A DNA stretch of 61,600 bases from an uncultured Opitutia bacterium (GCA_903839035.1 CAIMAQ010000029.1:1-61600), one strand, 5' to 3'. Shown: positions 42,223 to 52,434, counted from the stretch's first letter. The notes: generated by a model from the letters alone, not told the origin. Translations and numbers: made by a program.

Positions 42223-45200
42223 ATGTCGATTACCCCAGTCCAACCAACCCGCGGTGGCTCCGGGACTCTGCCCGATGGCGCGATCGTCGACGCGTTTGGC
42301 GGGCGTTTTTATCGCATTGCCCACGCCGACCGTCTGCCGACTTTTTTCATGAGCGTCGTCAGCTCGTCCGACTTGTGGCTCTTCCTTGCGAGCAACGGCA
42401 GCCTGACCGCCGGCCGAGTCGACGCCGAACACGCCCTGTTTCCGTACGAGTCAGTTGATCGCATCTATGACTCCGCCGGGATCAACGGCCCGGTCACCGC
42501 GCTTTGGCTCGAATCCGGCGCCGGCCCCGTTTTGTGGGAGCCTTTCGCACCGCACCGTGCGGTGGATGCCACAATCACCCGCAACCTGTACAAAAGCATC
42601 GAGGGCGACCAAGTGTGGTTCGAGGAGATCAATGAAGCGGCCGGTCTTGCCTTCCGCTACGGTTGGAGCACTTCCGAAGCGCACGGCTTTGTCCGACGCT
42701 GCGAACTTGAGCGCCTCACGGACCGCGCCGCCCGTGTTCGCGTGCTGGATGGCCTGCGCAACCTGCTGCCCGCAAATATCCCGCTCCGGGTGCAAAGCGG
42801 CAGCAGCTGCCTCGCCGATGCCTATAAAACCGCCGAGCTGCTCCCCGGCACCTCCCTCGCCGTGTACGCCCTGGCCGCCGGCATCGTGGATCGCGCAGTT
42901 CCGCTGGAATCACTGCACTCAAGCACCGTTTGTTCCGAGGGTTTGCCCGGAGCGATCACGCTGCTTTCCGACCGCCAGCTGGGCATCTTCCGCGAAGGTG
43001 GGATACCGGTGGCCGAAACCAAGTGTCGCGGCCTCCGAACCAGTTATTTCCTCTCCGCTACCCTGGCCTTGGCACCACGTGCCACGCAGCGTTGGCTGAT
43101 GGTCGCCGACATCGGGCTGTCCCAACCGGACGTCGCCGCCCGGCGGCAGGCGCTCGCCGCCGGCGGCTATGGCTCGAGGGTGACGGCGGCGGCGGCCGAG
43201 TCCACCCGGCGCCTGCGCCAGCTGGTCGGCTCGGCCGACGGCCTCCAGGTGGGCGCCGAGGAAGTGACCACTGCGCATCATTTCGCCAACGTGCTCTTCA
43301 ATATTATGCGGGGCGGCATCTGCCTCCATGGACACGATATCCCGGGCCCGGACTTCGCCGTCTTCGTCCGCACGCGCAATCAGCCCGTGGCCCAGCGGTT
43401 CGCCACGTTTCTCGCCGCACTGCCTAGCCTCATGACCCGGACCGATTTCCTCCACCGCATCGCCACCCAGGCGGACCGCGACCTCGAGCGCCTGGGCTAT
43501 GAATACCTGCCGCTCACGTTCAGCCGCCGCCACGGCGATCCGAGTCGGCCGTGGAACCGCTTCAATATCCGCGCCCGCGATGCCGCGGGCCACCGGCTCC
43601 TCACGTACGAAGGCAACTGGCGCGACATTTTCCAGAACTGGGAGGCCCTGTGCCTGAGCCACCCGGAATTCCTCGAAAGTGTCGTCTGCAAGTTCGTCAA
43701 TGCCTCCACGGTGGACGGCTACAATCCGTACCGGGTTACGCACGCGGGCATCGACTGGGAGGTTCCGGAACACGACAACCCATGGTCCTCCATCGGCTAC
43801 TGGGGCGACCATCAGGTAATCTATCTGCTGAAGCTGCTGGAATGGTCCGGGCGTTTCCACCCCGGCCGGCTTGGTTCATGGTTCCGCCGCGACCTCTTCA
43901 GCTACGCGAATGTGCCCTACCGCATCGCCGGCTATTCTGCCCTGCGGCGCGATCCCCATGCCACCATCGAATTTGATGCCGGGCTGAACCGCGCGATCTC
44001 CGACCTCGGACAACAGCTCGGCACCGACGCCCGGCTGGTGCAACGCAGCGCCGGCGGCGTGCGCCACGTCAATCTCACTGAGAAGCTTCTCGTGCTCGTG
44101 CTCACCCGGCTGACCAACTTCGTGCCCGGGGGCGGCATCTGGATGAACACGCAGCGGCCCGAATGGAACGACGCGAATAACGCCCTCGTCGGCTACGGTG
44201 TCTCCGTGGTCACTCTGGCGTATCTCCGCCGCCTGCTGGTCCACCTCCGGCGCGAACTTCTGCCCGCCCTCGGTGGAGCACCCGTTGCCGCCACGGGTGC
44301 GGTAGTCACGTTGCTCCGGCGCCTGCAAGCCGCCTTCGCGGCCCATCAGGCACTGCTCGACACCCCCGCGATCACCCCGGCAGACCGGCGCACGCTCCTT
44401 GATGCGGTCGCCACGGCCGGCACGGATTATCGCACCCAAGTTTATCAGTCCGGCCTCGAGCAGCAGGCCGAACTTGATCCGGCGGAAATCGGTCGGCTGC
44501 TGGAAACCGCCTTGGCCTTCGTCGACCACACGCTCCGGGCCAACCACCGGGACGACGGACTGTACCACTCGTACAACTTGCTCGAGTTCACCGAGGAGCC
44601 TGCCGGCCTGAAGCTCCAGCATCTCGGGCCGATGCTTGAAGGTCAGGTCGCGGTCCTCAGCTCCGGCTTGCTCACGCCGGCGGAGGCCATTGACCTTCTG
44701 AGCGTACTGCGTGGCAGTGCGCTCTACCGCCCCGACCAGCGCAGCTACCTGCTGTATCCCGACCGGCAACTCCCCGGCTTCCTCGAGCGAAATGTCATTG
44801 CACCCGCGGTGATCGCGAGCTCGCCCCTGTTACAGGCCTTGGTCGCCGCCGGCGATACGCGGCTGGTGGTCCGCGATGCCGACAGTCATCACCGGTTCGC
44901 CGCCGACCTTGCAAATGGTCCAGCGCTTGAGGAGCGGCTGGCCGCGATGACCGACGACCCACGCTGGGCCGCCGAAATCCAAGCCCAGGCCCCGCAAATC
45001 CGGGCCGCGTACGAAAGAGTGTTTCACCATCGCGCCTTCACCGGACGCAGCGGCTCGATGTTCGGCTACGAAGGGCTCGGCAGCATTTACTGGCACATGG
45101 TGGCGAAGCTTCTGCTCGCCGTGCAGGAGAACCTGTTCGCGGCCGAAGCCGCGGCTGATCCGCAGGCCACCCGCCTCGCCGCTCATTACTTCGAGATCCG

Positions 45201-45705
45201 TGCCGGGCTCGGCTTCAACAAGACCCCCTCCGAGTACGGGGCCTGCCCCACTGATCCTTATTCGCACACCCCGGGTCATTCCGGGGCGCAGCAACCTGGC
45301 ATGACCGGCCAAGTGAAGGAGGAGATCCTTACCCGTCTGGGCGAACTCGGGGTCAAGATTACGGCAGGCTGCGTGCATTTCGCGCCCACCCTGCTGCGGG
45401 CGGCAGAGTTTATTACCGCACCCGGGACATTTTCCTATGTCACGGCTGCGGGGCCCGAGGCCTCGCTAATGCTTCCCGCCGGTTCCATCGGGTTCACCTT
45501 CTGCGGCACCCCCGTGATTTACCGGCTGAGCCAGGGTGCGGCTGCGATCCGGACTCATCTGTCCGACGGAAAAGTGCAGGACACGGATAGTTCCCAACTG
45601 GATGCGCGTCTCAGCACGCAACTCTTCGCCCGCGATGGCAGTATTCATCATCTCGAGGTCCAACTAGGTTCCGGTTTTAGAGCCCTTCAGCTGCCCCCAG
45701 GATAA
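42223..45705 (+). CDS. Large GH94/GH149/GH161-like phosphorylase, probable beta-1,3-glucan phosphorylase
   Basis: 1160 aa, no signal peptide, so cytoplasmic. The length fits the large glucan phosphorylase families GH149 and GH161 (about 1100 aa), not GH94 (about 800). Motifs: [18 protein letters not shown] near the N-terminus, [18 protein letters not shown] (526-543), [20 protein letters not shown], where D650 of WND matches the catalytic acid position of GH94, and [15 protein letters not shown] (H1015, H1019) in the expected phosphate-binding region. It should split beta-glucan oligomers with phosphate to glucose-1-phosphate. It follows the LacI gene with AAGGA 9 nt before the ATG. Family assignment is from memory of length and motifs plus context. 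Confidence 0.68.
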   Translation: MSITPVQPTRGGSGTLPDGAIVDAFGGRFYRIAHADRLPTFFMSVVSSSDLWLFLASNGSLTAGRVDAEHALFPYESVDRIYDSAGINGPVTALWLESGAGPVLWEPFAPHRAVDATITRNLYKSIEGDQVWFEEINEAAGLAFRYGWSTSEAHGFVRRCELERLTDRAARVRVLDGLRNLLPANIPLRVQSGSSCLADAYKTAELLPGTSLAVYALAAGIVDRAVPLESLHSSTVCSEGLPGAITLLSDRQLGIFREGGIPVAETKCRGLRTSYFLSATLALAPRATQRWLMVADIGLSQPDVAARRQALAAGGYGSRVTAAAAESTRRLRQLVGSADGLQVGAEEVTTAHHFANVLFNIMRGGICLHGHDIPGPDFAVFVRTRNQPVAQRFATFLAALPSLMTRTDFLHRIATQADRDLERLGYEYLPLTFSRRHGDPSRPWNRFNIRARDAAGHRLLTYEGNWRDIFQNWEALCLSHPEFLESVVCKFVNASTVDGYNPYRVTHAGIDWEVPEHDNPWSSIGYWGDHQVIYLLKLLEWSGRFHPGRLGSWFRRDLFSYANVPYRIAGYSALRRDPHATIEFDAGLNRAISDLGQQLGTDARLVQRSAGGVRHVNLTEKLLVLVLTRLTNFVPGGGIWMNTQRPEWNDANNALVGYGVSVVTLAYLRRLLVHLRRELLPALGGAPVAATGAVVTLLRRLQAAFAAHQALLDTPAITPADRRTLLDAVATAGTDYRTQVYQSGLEQQAELDPAEIGRLLETALAFVDHTLRANHRDDGLYHSYNLLEFTEEPAGLKLQHLGPMLEGQVAVLSSGLLTPAEAIDLLSVLRGSALYRPDQRSYLLYPDRQLPGFLERNVIAPAVIASSPLLQALVAAGDTRLVVRDADSHHRFAADLANGPALEERLAAMTDDPRWAAEIQAQAPQIRAAYERVFHHRAFTGRSGSMFGYEGLGSIYWHMVAKLLLAVQENLFAAEAAADPQATRLAAHYFEIRAGLGFNKTPSEYGACPTDPYSHTPGHSGAQQPGMTGQVKEEILTRLGELGVKITAGCVHFAPTLLRAAEFITAPGTFSYVTAAGPEASLMLPAGSIGFTFCGTPVIYRLSQGAAAIRTHLSDGKVQDTDSSQLDARLSTQLFARDGSIHHLEVQLGSGFRALQLPPG

Positions 45706-45731
45706 CCTGCCGCAACTGGGGCCAATCCAGC

Positions 45732-45795
45732 CTGGCACCCTCCCCTCGAAACTCGGGCAGGGTGCCAGGGCGCAAACCTGACTTTCTGTTTGCGC
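45732..45795. promoter_or_regulatory. Two tandem hairpins between the phosphorylase and guaB genes
   Basis: CTGGCACCCT (45732-45741) pairs perfectly with 45759-45768, then GCGCAAAC (45770-45777) pairs perfectly with GTTTGCGC (45788-45795). No T-run follows either. They may stop phosphorylase transcripts or structure the guaB leader. Confidence 0.55.
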
Positions 45796-45821
45796 TCGGC
45801 GCCCGTGGCCTTACTGCGTTC

Positions 45822-47465
45822 ATGGCAATCATGACTAAGGTTGCCTCACCCGCCCGCCCCGCGTCCGCCAAGAGTAAAGCGCCTGCCAAGGACACCCTGT
45901 CCGCCCCGGGTTCAACGGCGCCGGACGCTGATTTTTACCTGCCGGCCGACGCGTTTTTCCGCGCGAGCGTTCCCACCGCGCTGACCTTCGACGACGTCTC
46001 GCTCGCGACCCTCTACTCGGAGATCCTGCCCAAGGACGCCGACACCGCGACGGCGCTCTCCGACGCCCTCCGGCTCCAGATTCCTGTCATCTCCTCGGAC
46101 ATGGACACCGTCACCGAGTCGCGCATGGCCATCGCCATGGCGCTCAACGGCGGGCTCGGCCTCATCCATTACAACATGCCGCCCCGCGAGCAGGTGAAGG
46201 AGGTCGCCCGTGTCAAACGTCACATCCACGGGCTCATCCAGGACCCCATCACCGTCACCCCCGGGCAGCTCATCGGCGAAGTCATCGCCATGATCGAGTC
46301 CCGGCGCTTTGCATTCTCCACTTTCCCCGTCGTGGACGCCGCCGGCAAACTCGCCGGCCTGCTCTCCGGCAACGTCGTCAAGGACCGCTACAAGACCAAG
46401 CAGGTAGCCGAGGTGATGACCCCGCGCGCCCAGCTCATCACGGTGCAGGAACGCGATGTGGCCAAGGACCCGATCAAGGCCGCCGACCGCTTTTTCTCCT
46501 CCCATGTCGGCCTGAACAAGATGCTCGTGGTGGATCCCGCCGACCGCCTGCGCGGCCTCGTCACCATTTCCGACGTCGAGAAAATCACCGGCGAGGTCAA
46601 ATCCCGCAACAAGCCCGCCCGCGACGCCCAGTTCCGCCTCGTCGTCGGCGCCGCCCTCTCCCCGGTGCGCAAACCGGACGGCTCGCTCGACCGCGACCAG
46701 ATCCTCACGCACGTCGGCCAGCTCGTCGACGAGCACATCGACACCATCGCCGTCTCCAGCGCCCACGGCCACACCGAGAGCATGGGCGCCGTCGTGAAGC
46801 TCGTCCGTTCTGCCTTTCCGGATCTCACCCTCATCGCCGGCAACGTCACCAGTGCCGCCGGCGTAGCCTACCTCGCCGACTGCGGCGCGAACGCCATCAA
46901 GATCGGCCAGGGTCCCGGCTCAATCTGTACCACGCGCATCGTCGCCGGCGTCGGTATTCCCCAGCTCACCGCCCTCTACGTTGCCAGCGGCGCCGCCCGA
47001 AAAAAGGGCGTCCGCCTCATCGCTGACGGCGGCATCACCAAGTCCGGCGACATCGTGAAGGCCCTCACCCTCGCCGATGCCGTCATCTGTGGCGGCCTGC
47101 TCGCCGGCTGCCGCGAGGCCCCGGGCGAAATCATCGAGATCAGCGGCAAGGTTTATAAGCAGTACCGCGGCATGGGCAGCCACGCCGCCATGAAGGCCGG
47201 ATCCGCCAGCCGCTACGGCCACGACAAGGTCGACACCACCCGCAAGGCCGCCGCCGAGGGCATCGAGGCCCTCAAGGAAGTCTCCGGCTCTGTCGACGAC
47301 GTCCTCGCCAACCTCATTGGCGGCGTACAATCCGGCATGGGCTACCTCGGCGCCGCCACGCTCCCCGAACTGCGCGCCAAGGCCCGCTACGTGCAGGTCA
47401 GCGCCGCCGGCCAGAAGGAAGCCGCCCCCCACGACGTGATCGAGGTCGCCACCCGCAAGGGCTAA
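45822..47465 (+). CDS. guaB: IMP dehydrogenase
   Basis: 547 aa, about 50 longer than usual because of a Lys/Ala/Ser/Pro-rich N-terminal extension ([18 protein letters not shown]). The core starts at [18 protein letters not shown]. It has two CBS domains ([38 protein letters not shown]), the catalytic loop [10 protein letters not shown] with Cys369, and the IMP site [17 protein letters not shown]. The flap reads [12 protein letters not shown]. It oxidises IMP to XMP for GTP synthesis. Starts at 45822 or three codons later (45831) are equally plausible. Confidence 0.94.
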   Translation: MAIMTKVASPARPASAKSKAPAKDTLSAPGSTAPDADFYLPADAFFRASVPTALTFDDVSLATLYSEILPKDADTATALSDALRLQIPVISSDMDTVTESRMAIAMALNGGLGLIHYNMPPREQVKEVARVKRHIHGLIQDPITVTPGQLIGEVIAMIESRRFAFSTFPVVDAAGKLAGLLSGNVVKDRYKTKQVAEVMTPRAQLITVQERDVAKDPIKAADRFFSSHVGLNKMLVVDPADRLRGLVTISDVEKITGEVKSRNKPARDAQFRLVVGAALSPVRKPDGSLDRDQILTHVGQLVDEHIDTIAVSSAHGHTESMGAVVKLVRSAFPDLTLIAGNVTSAAGVAYLADCGANAIKIGQGPGSICTTRIVAGVGIPQLTALYVASGAARKKGVRLIADGGITKSGDIVKALTLADAVICGGLLAGCREAPGEIIEISGKVYKQYRGMGSHAAMKAGSASRYGHDKVDTTRKAAAEGIEALKEVSGSVDDVLANLIGGVQSGMGYLGAATLPELRAKARYVQVSAAGQKEAAPHDVIEVATRKG

Positions 47466-47589
47466 CCCGCCGTGGACGGGACTTGAGCCCATCCCACGCC
47501 GTCCGAATTTTCTAGCCGCAACCCGCCGCCAGGCATTTACTTGCAGCTGCCAGCCGCCCGCGCGTCGAAACCGCAAAATATTCCGGCCC

Positions 47590-48237
47590 ATGAGGAACCC
47601 TGCCCGCCTGTCTGTCGTCATAATCCGGGTGAACCGCTTCCGCCACATCGCTGGACTGATCTTGGTCCTTAGCCTGCTCCCGCTCATCGGCCGCGCCACG
47701 ACCGTGATCGCGCCCGACTTTGATTCCCTCGTCAAACAGGCGGACTTCGTCGTCCGCGCGGTGGTCAAATCCAAGACGGCCGAGTGGCGCAACGACGGGC
47801 GCAACCGCCACATCATCACCAAGGTGGTGCTCGACGTCCGGGAAATCATCAAGGGCGCGCCGGCTTTGCCGCTCGTGCTGGAAATGCTGGGCGGCCGGAT
47901 CGGCACCGACGAAATGGTGCTGGAAGGCGCCCCCAGTTTCATCGTCGGGGATGAGCAGATCCTGTTTGTCCGGGGCAACGGCCGGCAGTTTTTCCCGTTG
48001 GTCGCCATCATGTACGGCCAGTTCCTGGTCGCCCACGATTCCAGCTCCGGGCAGGATTTCATCCAGCGGAGCAATGGCAGTCCCCTTTATAACGTGAAGG
48101 ATGTCACGTTGCCGATGACGGCGGCCAATGCCCTCGGGCTCCCGGCGCCCCGGCCCCTCACAGCGGCGGAGTTCACCGGAAAAATCCGCGCCTCCCTGGC
48201 TCAGCGCCCGGTGGTGCCTCCCGCCAATGCCAATTAA
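47590..48237 (+). CDS. Secreted protein of unknown function upstream of a matrixin protease
   Basis: 215 aa. An N-terminal signal or anchor (HIAGLILVLSLLPLIGRA) precedes a beta-rich domain with DFDSLVKQADFVVRAVVKSK, HIITKVVLDVREIIKG and GDEQILFVRGNGRQFFPLV. I do not recognise a named family. Its stop lies inside the next gene (11-bp overlap with the matrixin start), so the two are co-translated. Roles as a partner, inhibitor or chaperone of that protease are guesses from position. Confidence 0.75.
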   Translation: MRNPARLSVVIIRVNRFRHIAGLILVLSLLPLIGRATTVIAPDFDSLVKQADFVVRAVVKSKTAEWRNDGRNRHIITKVVLDVREIIKGAPALPLVLEMLGGRIGTDEMVLEGAPSFIVGDEQILFVRGNGRQFFPLVAIMYGQFLVAHDSSSGQDFIQRSNGSPLYNVKDVTLPMTAANALGLPAPRPLTAAEFTGKIRASLAQRPVVPPANAN

Positions 48238-49492
48238 ACCTGCGAAATTTGTCACCGTCGGGCTGGCCGGCCTGGGACTCGCCGCCCTCTTCTGCGGGTT
48301 TGCCTACATCACGAATTCCACCACCGGCCTGCCGCTCAGATGGCCTCCCGGGCTGATTCCCATGCGGATCATGGTGGACGACGTTGCGCCCCTGAGTGAC
48401 GGGCTCACCCGGGCCAAATCCATCCAGGCCGCCATGGTGGATCCGGTGCGGGGTTGGAACCTCAACCTCGGCAGCGCCCAGTTCTCCGCCACGATCTTGC
48501 CCGTGGGGAGCGGCGGCGCCGACGGCAACCACCTGAGCGAAATTTTCTATTCCGACGCGCCCTACAGCATGGCGTGGGAAACCAACACCCTCGCCGTGAC
48601 CACGGCCTGGTACAGCGGCAATCAGCGCGTGGAGGCCGACATAGTTTTGAATAATTCGTTTACCTGGGATTCCTACCGGGGCGCGCACCGGGGCAGCGTG
48701 GTCGACCTCCAGCGCGTCGCCCTCCATGAACTCGGCCACGTGCTGGGCCTGGATCACCCGGATGAAGCCGGACAAACGGTGGCCGCCGTCATGAACAGCC
48801 ATGTGAGCGATCTCGATTCACTCGCGTCCGACGATATCACGGGCGCCCAGCGTCTTTACGGTCCGCCCGGGATTCCGGCCAACGACAATTTTGCCTCGGC
48901 CGTGGCGATCAACTTCAGCGGGACCTCCACCACCGTCACCGGCTTCAACACCAATGCGTCCAAGGAGATCGGTGAACCCAACCATGCGGGCAACAGCGGC
49001 GGACGTTCCGTCTGGTGGAAGTGGACCGCCCCGGGTCCCGGCAACGTCACCGTTACCACAGCCGGCAGCGTGTTCGACACCACCCTCTCCATCTACACCG
49101 GCACCACGGTCTCGGGGCTGACCGCGGCGGCCACGAACTCCACCTTGGACGACGTGCAGCCCGGCGTCGTGCAGTCCAGCGTGGGTACGTTTAACGCCGT
49201 CGGCGGCACGGTTTATTATATCGCCGTGGATGGCTTCAATAATTCCGACGGCCACGGCGCCGACTCCGGCGCGATCACGCTCAATCTCAGCTACACGGCC
49301 CTCGGCAGCACCACCACCAGCACGACCACGACTTCCACGGCACCTTCCTCTTCCATCACAACGACCACCATTCCGCCCACCGGCGGCGGATCGTCGGGCG
49401 GTGGTGGTGGCGGAGGCGCGCCCAGTGTCTGGTTCCTCGGCGCGTTGAGCCTTCTGGTCTTCGCGCGTCGGCTGCTGCCCACCGAGGAATGA
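48227..49492 (+). CDS. Matrixin-like zinc metalloprotease with a GlyGly-CTERM-like sorting tail
   Basis: 421 aa. N-terminal signal/membrane segment (FVTVGLAGLGLAALFCGFAY); protease domain with HELGHVLGLDH (H167, H171, H177, catalytic E168) and the Met-turn/matrixin ending VMNSHVSDLDSLASDDITG. A PPC-like beta domain follows (PANDNFASAVAINFSG, SVWWKWTAPGPGNVTV, FDTTLSIYTG). The tail is a Thr-rich linker, then GGGSSGGGGGGG, a short hydrophobic segment (WFLGALSLLVFA) and RR, the layout of GlyGly-CTERM. It overlaps both its upstream neighbour and, by ATGA, the rhombosortase-like gene downstream, which is the protease class expected to process this tail. Confidence 0.87.
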   Translation: MPIKPAKFVTVGLAGLGLAALFCGFAYITNSTTGLPLRWPPGLIPMRIMVDDVAPLSDGLTRAKSIQAAMVDPVRGWNLNLGSAQFSATILPVGSGGADGNHLSEIFYSDAPYSMAWETNTLAVTTAWYSGNQRVEADIVLNNSFTWDSYRGAHRGSVVDLQRVALHELGHVLGLDHPDEAGQTVAAVMNSHVSDLDSLASDDITGAQRLYGPPGIPANDNFASAVAINFSGTSTTVTGFNTNASKEIGEPNHAGNSGGRSVWWKWTAPGPGNVTVTTAGSVFDTTLSIYTGTTVSGLTAAATNSTLDDVQPGVVQSSVGTFNAVGGTVYYIAVDGFNNSDGHGADSGAITLNLSYTALGSTTTSTTTTSTAPSSSITTTTIPPTGGGSSGGGGGGGAPSVWFLGALSLLVFARRLLPTEE

Positions 49493-50100
49493 ACGCCCTG
49501 AGCAGGACGGCCAGGAAACTACCGTGGGGATTTGTCCTCGTGGCCCTCGCCGCCCTGGTCTTCCAATCCCACGGCGGCTGGCGGGCCTGCCTGCTGTACG
49601 ACCGGACGGCCATCATCGACGGGCAGTGGTGGCGGTTGTGGACCGGGCACCTGGTGCATTTCGGCTGGCCGCACTTCGTGGCCGACACCGGGCTTTTTCT
49701 CATCCTCGGATTTATCCTCGGCAAGACCCAATCCTGGCTGTTTCCCGTCGTGCTCCTGTTGCTGCCGGCAGTCATCAGCGCCGCGATGTATTTTTGCGCT
49801 CCCGGCATGTCCCGCTACGGCGGTCTCAGTGCGGTGGACCTCACCTTGCTGCTCTTTGTCGCCGGCCAGGGATGGCAGCACAACTGGAAGGACTGGTTCT
49901 GGCCGGCGGTCCTGGCCATTTACGTGGGGGAAATCGTCCTGGAGTCCACCGTCGGTCATGGCCAGGGCGGCGGCATGATTCGTTTCGACGACCCGGAAAT
50001 CCACGTCGCCACGTCCGCGCATCTCGCCGCCGCCGCCTGCGCCCTGTTGATGCTGGCGGTGGGATTGGGCAAAAAATCCCCTCGACCCCGGGTTGCTTGA
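49489..50100 (+). CDS. Rhombosortase-like rhomboid protease 1
   Basis: 203 aa, six predicted membrane helices. GQWWRLWTGHLVHFGWPHFVADT matches the rhombosortase/rhomboid L1 region with its conserved His residues. The Ser-His dyad is S114 in RYGGLSAV and H178 in HVATSAHLAAA. Rhombosortases cleave GlyGly-CTERM tails; the substrate is probably the matrixin encoded just upstream, with which this gene shares a four-base ATGA overlap. The residue after the catalytic Ser is Ala where Gly is usual. Confidence 0.85.
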   Translation: MNALSRTARKLPWGFVLVALAALVFQSHGGWRACLLYDRTAIIDGQWWRLWTGHLVHFGWPHFVADTGLFLILGFILGKTQSWLFPVVLLLLPAVISAAMYFCAPGMSRYGGLSAVDLTLLLFVAGQGWQHNWKDWFWPAVLAIYVGEIVLESTVGHGQGGGMIRFDDPEIHVATSAHLAAAACALLMLAVGLGKKSPRPRVA

Positions 50101-50187
50101 CCCGGGTCGCGCTACGCAATTCCGCCCCGGCTCCGTCGTATCTGGAAGCTGGTTTTCCAACCCGCTTCCCCTACTGTTACGCCCCAG

Positions 50188-50805
50188 GTGGCCACCGAAC
50201 CCGAGACAACCGCACCGACTCCACCCGCGCGGGCGCTGCCTGTGGCGACGCTGGCCATCGCCCTGGTTTCCGCGGTCATCTTCTGCGTTCCGGCGCTCAA
50301 CCGCGGGCTGCTCTACCACCGCGACCAGATCCTCCACGGCCAGGTCTGGCGCGCGTGGACCGGGCATCTCGTACATTACAGTTCGAGCCATTTCCTCTGG
50401 AATCTTGTCATCTTCGTGGCCGCCGGCTGCTGGCTCGAGCTGGTCCGCCCCCGCTCCGCCCGCTGGTTCTACCTCGCCTGCCCGCCCGTCATCGCGGCGA
50501 CGCTGCTGATCGGCGAACCCACCCTGCTGGTTTACGCCGGCCTTTCCGGCCTCGCGAGCGGCGTGCTGGTCTTCCTGGCTTTCGTGCAGTTGAGCGAAAA
50601 CAACGCCGAGCCCGCCTGGTTCTGGGTGGGTGTCTTCGGTCTGGTCATCGTCAAGATCGCCCTCGAAACCGTCACCGGCGCCCCACTGTTGGTGCACGAC
50701 TCCGGAAACTTCCGCGTCGTGCCCCTCGCCCACATCAGCGGCGGCTGCAGCGGCATCCTCGCCTGGGCCATCACCCGCCCGGTGCCCCCGGTCCCCGCCG
50801 CTTGA
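50188..50805 (+). CDS. Rhombosortase-like rhomboid protease 2
   Basis: 205 aa, six predicted membrane helices. HGQVWRAWTGHLVHYSSSHFLWN parallels the same region of the preceding gene. The dyad is S120 in YAGLSGLASG and H182 in VVPLAHISGG, both in canonical surroundings. It begins at a GTG (50188), 87 bp after the first paralogue. Sequence similarity outside the motifs is low, so the duplication is old or the two came together from different sources. Different substrates or sequential cleavage are possible. Confidence 0.83.
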   Translation: MATEPETTAPTPPARALPVATLAIALVSAVIFCVPALNRGLLYHRDQILHGQVWRAWTGHLVHYSSSHFLWNLVIFVAAGCWLELVRPRSARWFYLACPPVIAATLLIGEPTLLVYAGLSGLASGVLVFLAFVQLSENNAEPAWFWVGVFGLVIVKIALETVTGAPLLVHDSGNFRVVPLAHISGGCSGILAWAITRPVPPVPAA

Positions 50806-50889
50806 CAAGCTTTTGCCTTGCCGAGACGCAGGCGGGCGGGTTTTTACTTTTTGGCAACTGGGGACTCCTCTCTGGCTGCACTCTCCAGC

Positions 50890-52434
50890 ATGTCGCTTAC
50901 TCCTTTTCGCAGCCAGCTGATCGCCGATGTGGGCATTTCCCTCGGTGACGAGGGCAAGGGCCGCCTCATCCCCGAGATCGCCAACGAGCTCCGCGATACC
51001 TCCGCACCCGTCTCGGTCGTGCTCAAGGTCAACGGCGGCGCCAACTCCGGCCACACTGCCGGCGGCATCAAGCTCAACCTCCTCCCCGCCGGCGTGGTGG
51101 TGCAGGGCGCGGCGCACCTCTGCATCGGCAGCGGCGTCGTCGCCGACCCGCGCAAGATCTGGTGGGAAACCAAGCCGCTCGAGAAAAAGGGCTACGCCAT
51201 CCTCTCCCGCCTCGTCATCGACGAGCGCACCATGGTCTCCGACCTCACCCACCGCCTGCTCGACCTCGCGTGGGAGGACTACCGCACGCACATCCTCGCC
51301 GAGGAGCCCCGCGGCTCCACCGGCCGCGGCATCACGCCCGCGTACCTCGACGAGGTCGGCCAGTGGCAGATCACCTTCGCTGACTTCCAGGCCGGCCCCA
51401 ACTACTTCGCCCGCAAGCTCGCCCAGCGCGCCGATCGCGCGCTCCGGACCATCCAGCACGTCTGCCGCGTGAGCCCGGAGACGTTCGCCGGCTTCTTCGA
51501 CAAGCTCACCGCCGCCGAGCTCCGCGCCAACGCCGAGGGCATCGAACTGGGGGTGTTCGATAAGGACGAATTCGACTTCACCCGCTTCCGGGGAGCTACG
51601 CCGTTCACCCTGAATCTCGACACGCTGACCGAAGCCTACTGGAAAGCCGGCACCGCCCTCGCGAAGAACATCGGCGAGGTCCGCGAGCTCATTCTCCGCG
51701 AGCTCCGCGCCGGCCGCACCATCATCGGCGAATTCGGCCAAGCCTACTGGCTCGACAAGCGCCACGGCTACTCGCCCAACGTCACCGCCTCGCATACGTT
51801 CACGCCGGAATTTTTCGAGAGCGCCGGCATCCCCGTGCAGCGCATCCACACCTTTGGCGTGGCCAAGGCCTACGACACCAAGGTCGGCACGCACACGTTC
51901 CTCACGCAGATGGACGACGCCCACCCGCTGGCCGCGATCCTGAAGCGGCTCGAGTTCGGCACCAGCACCGGCCGCCAGCGCATGGTCGGCTGGTTCGACG
52001 CCGTCGAAAAGGGCGATGTCCTTCGCTACGGCGGCTACCAGGACCTCATGATCAACAAGGCCGACGCCCTCACCTACGCCGGTGAGTGGAAGGGCGACCT
52101 GCTCATCTGCACCGCCTACGAAGACGCCGCCGGCAAGCGCTACGTCCATGTCCCGCGCAACGAGGCCGTCCGCAAGACCCTGCGCCCCGTCTACAGCAAG
52201 CACCCCGGCTGGACCGAGGACATTTCCACCGTCCGCAAATTCGCCGACCTGCCCCTCAACGCCCGTCGCTACGTCGCCGCGATGGTGAAGGCCACACTCA
52301 ACGCCGCCTATGCCAACGAGTCCTGGCCTGCCGCGGAGAAGATTCCCAACCTCCGCTACCTCGGCGTCGGCCCCGACCCGTCCCAGATCATCAAGGATGT
52401 GCCGGGTACGCTGGAGTTGGTGAAGCTGGCCTAG
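50890..52434 (+). CDS. Divergent adenylosuccinate synthetase (PurA-like)
   Basis: 514 aa against about 430 for typical PurA. The GTP loop reads [18 protein letters not shown] (catalytic Asp20) where PurA has GxQWGDEGKG. [12 protein letters not shown] keeps the catalytic His55, and [13 protein letters not shown] and [10 protein letters not shown] match later signatures. It should join IMP and aspartate to adenylosuccinate. The missing Trp and extra length set it apart from the main PurA group. Start ATG 50890; the frame upstream to 50818 is not family-like. guaB, the other branch from IMP, lies 3.4 kb upstream. Confidence 0.82.
   Translation: MSLTPFRSQLIADVGISLGDEGKGRLIPEIANELRDTSAPVSVVLKVNGGANSGHTAGGIKLNLLPAGVVVQGAAHLCIGSGVVADPRKIWWETKPLEKKGYAILSRLVIDERTMVSDLTHRLLDLAWEDYRTHILAEEPRGSTGRGITPAYLDEVGQWQITFADFQAGPNYFARKLAQRADRALRTIQHVCRVSPETFAGFFDKLTAAELRANAEGIELGVFDKDEFDFTRFRGATPFTLNLDTLTEAYWKAGTALAKNIGEVRELILRELRAGRTIIGEFGQAYWLDKRHGYSPNVTASHTFTPEFFESAGIPVQRIHTFGVAKAYDTKVGTHTFLTQMDDAHPLAAILKRLEFGTSTGRQRMVGWFDAVEKGDVLRYGGYQDLMINKADALTYAGEWKGDLLICTAYEDAAGKRYVHVPRNEAVRKTLRPVYSKHPGWTEDISTVRKFADLPLNARRYVAAMVKATLNAAYANESWPAAEKIPNLRYLGVGPDPSQIIKDVPGTLELVKLA

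Noticed and set aside
45706-45821. Possible purine riboswitch before guaB
   Set aside because: The two stems are present but I see no conserved purine-aptamer loop sequences or three-way junction.
49519-52203. 894-codon open frame on the minus strand across the rhombosortase and PurA-like genes
   Set aside because: It covers three well-supported plus-strand genes and has low-complexity Gly/Ala/Glu composition.
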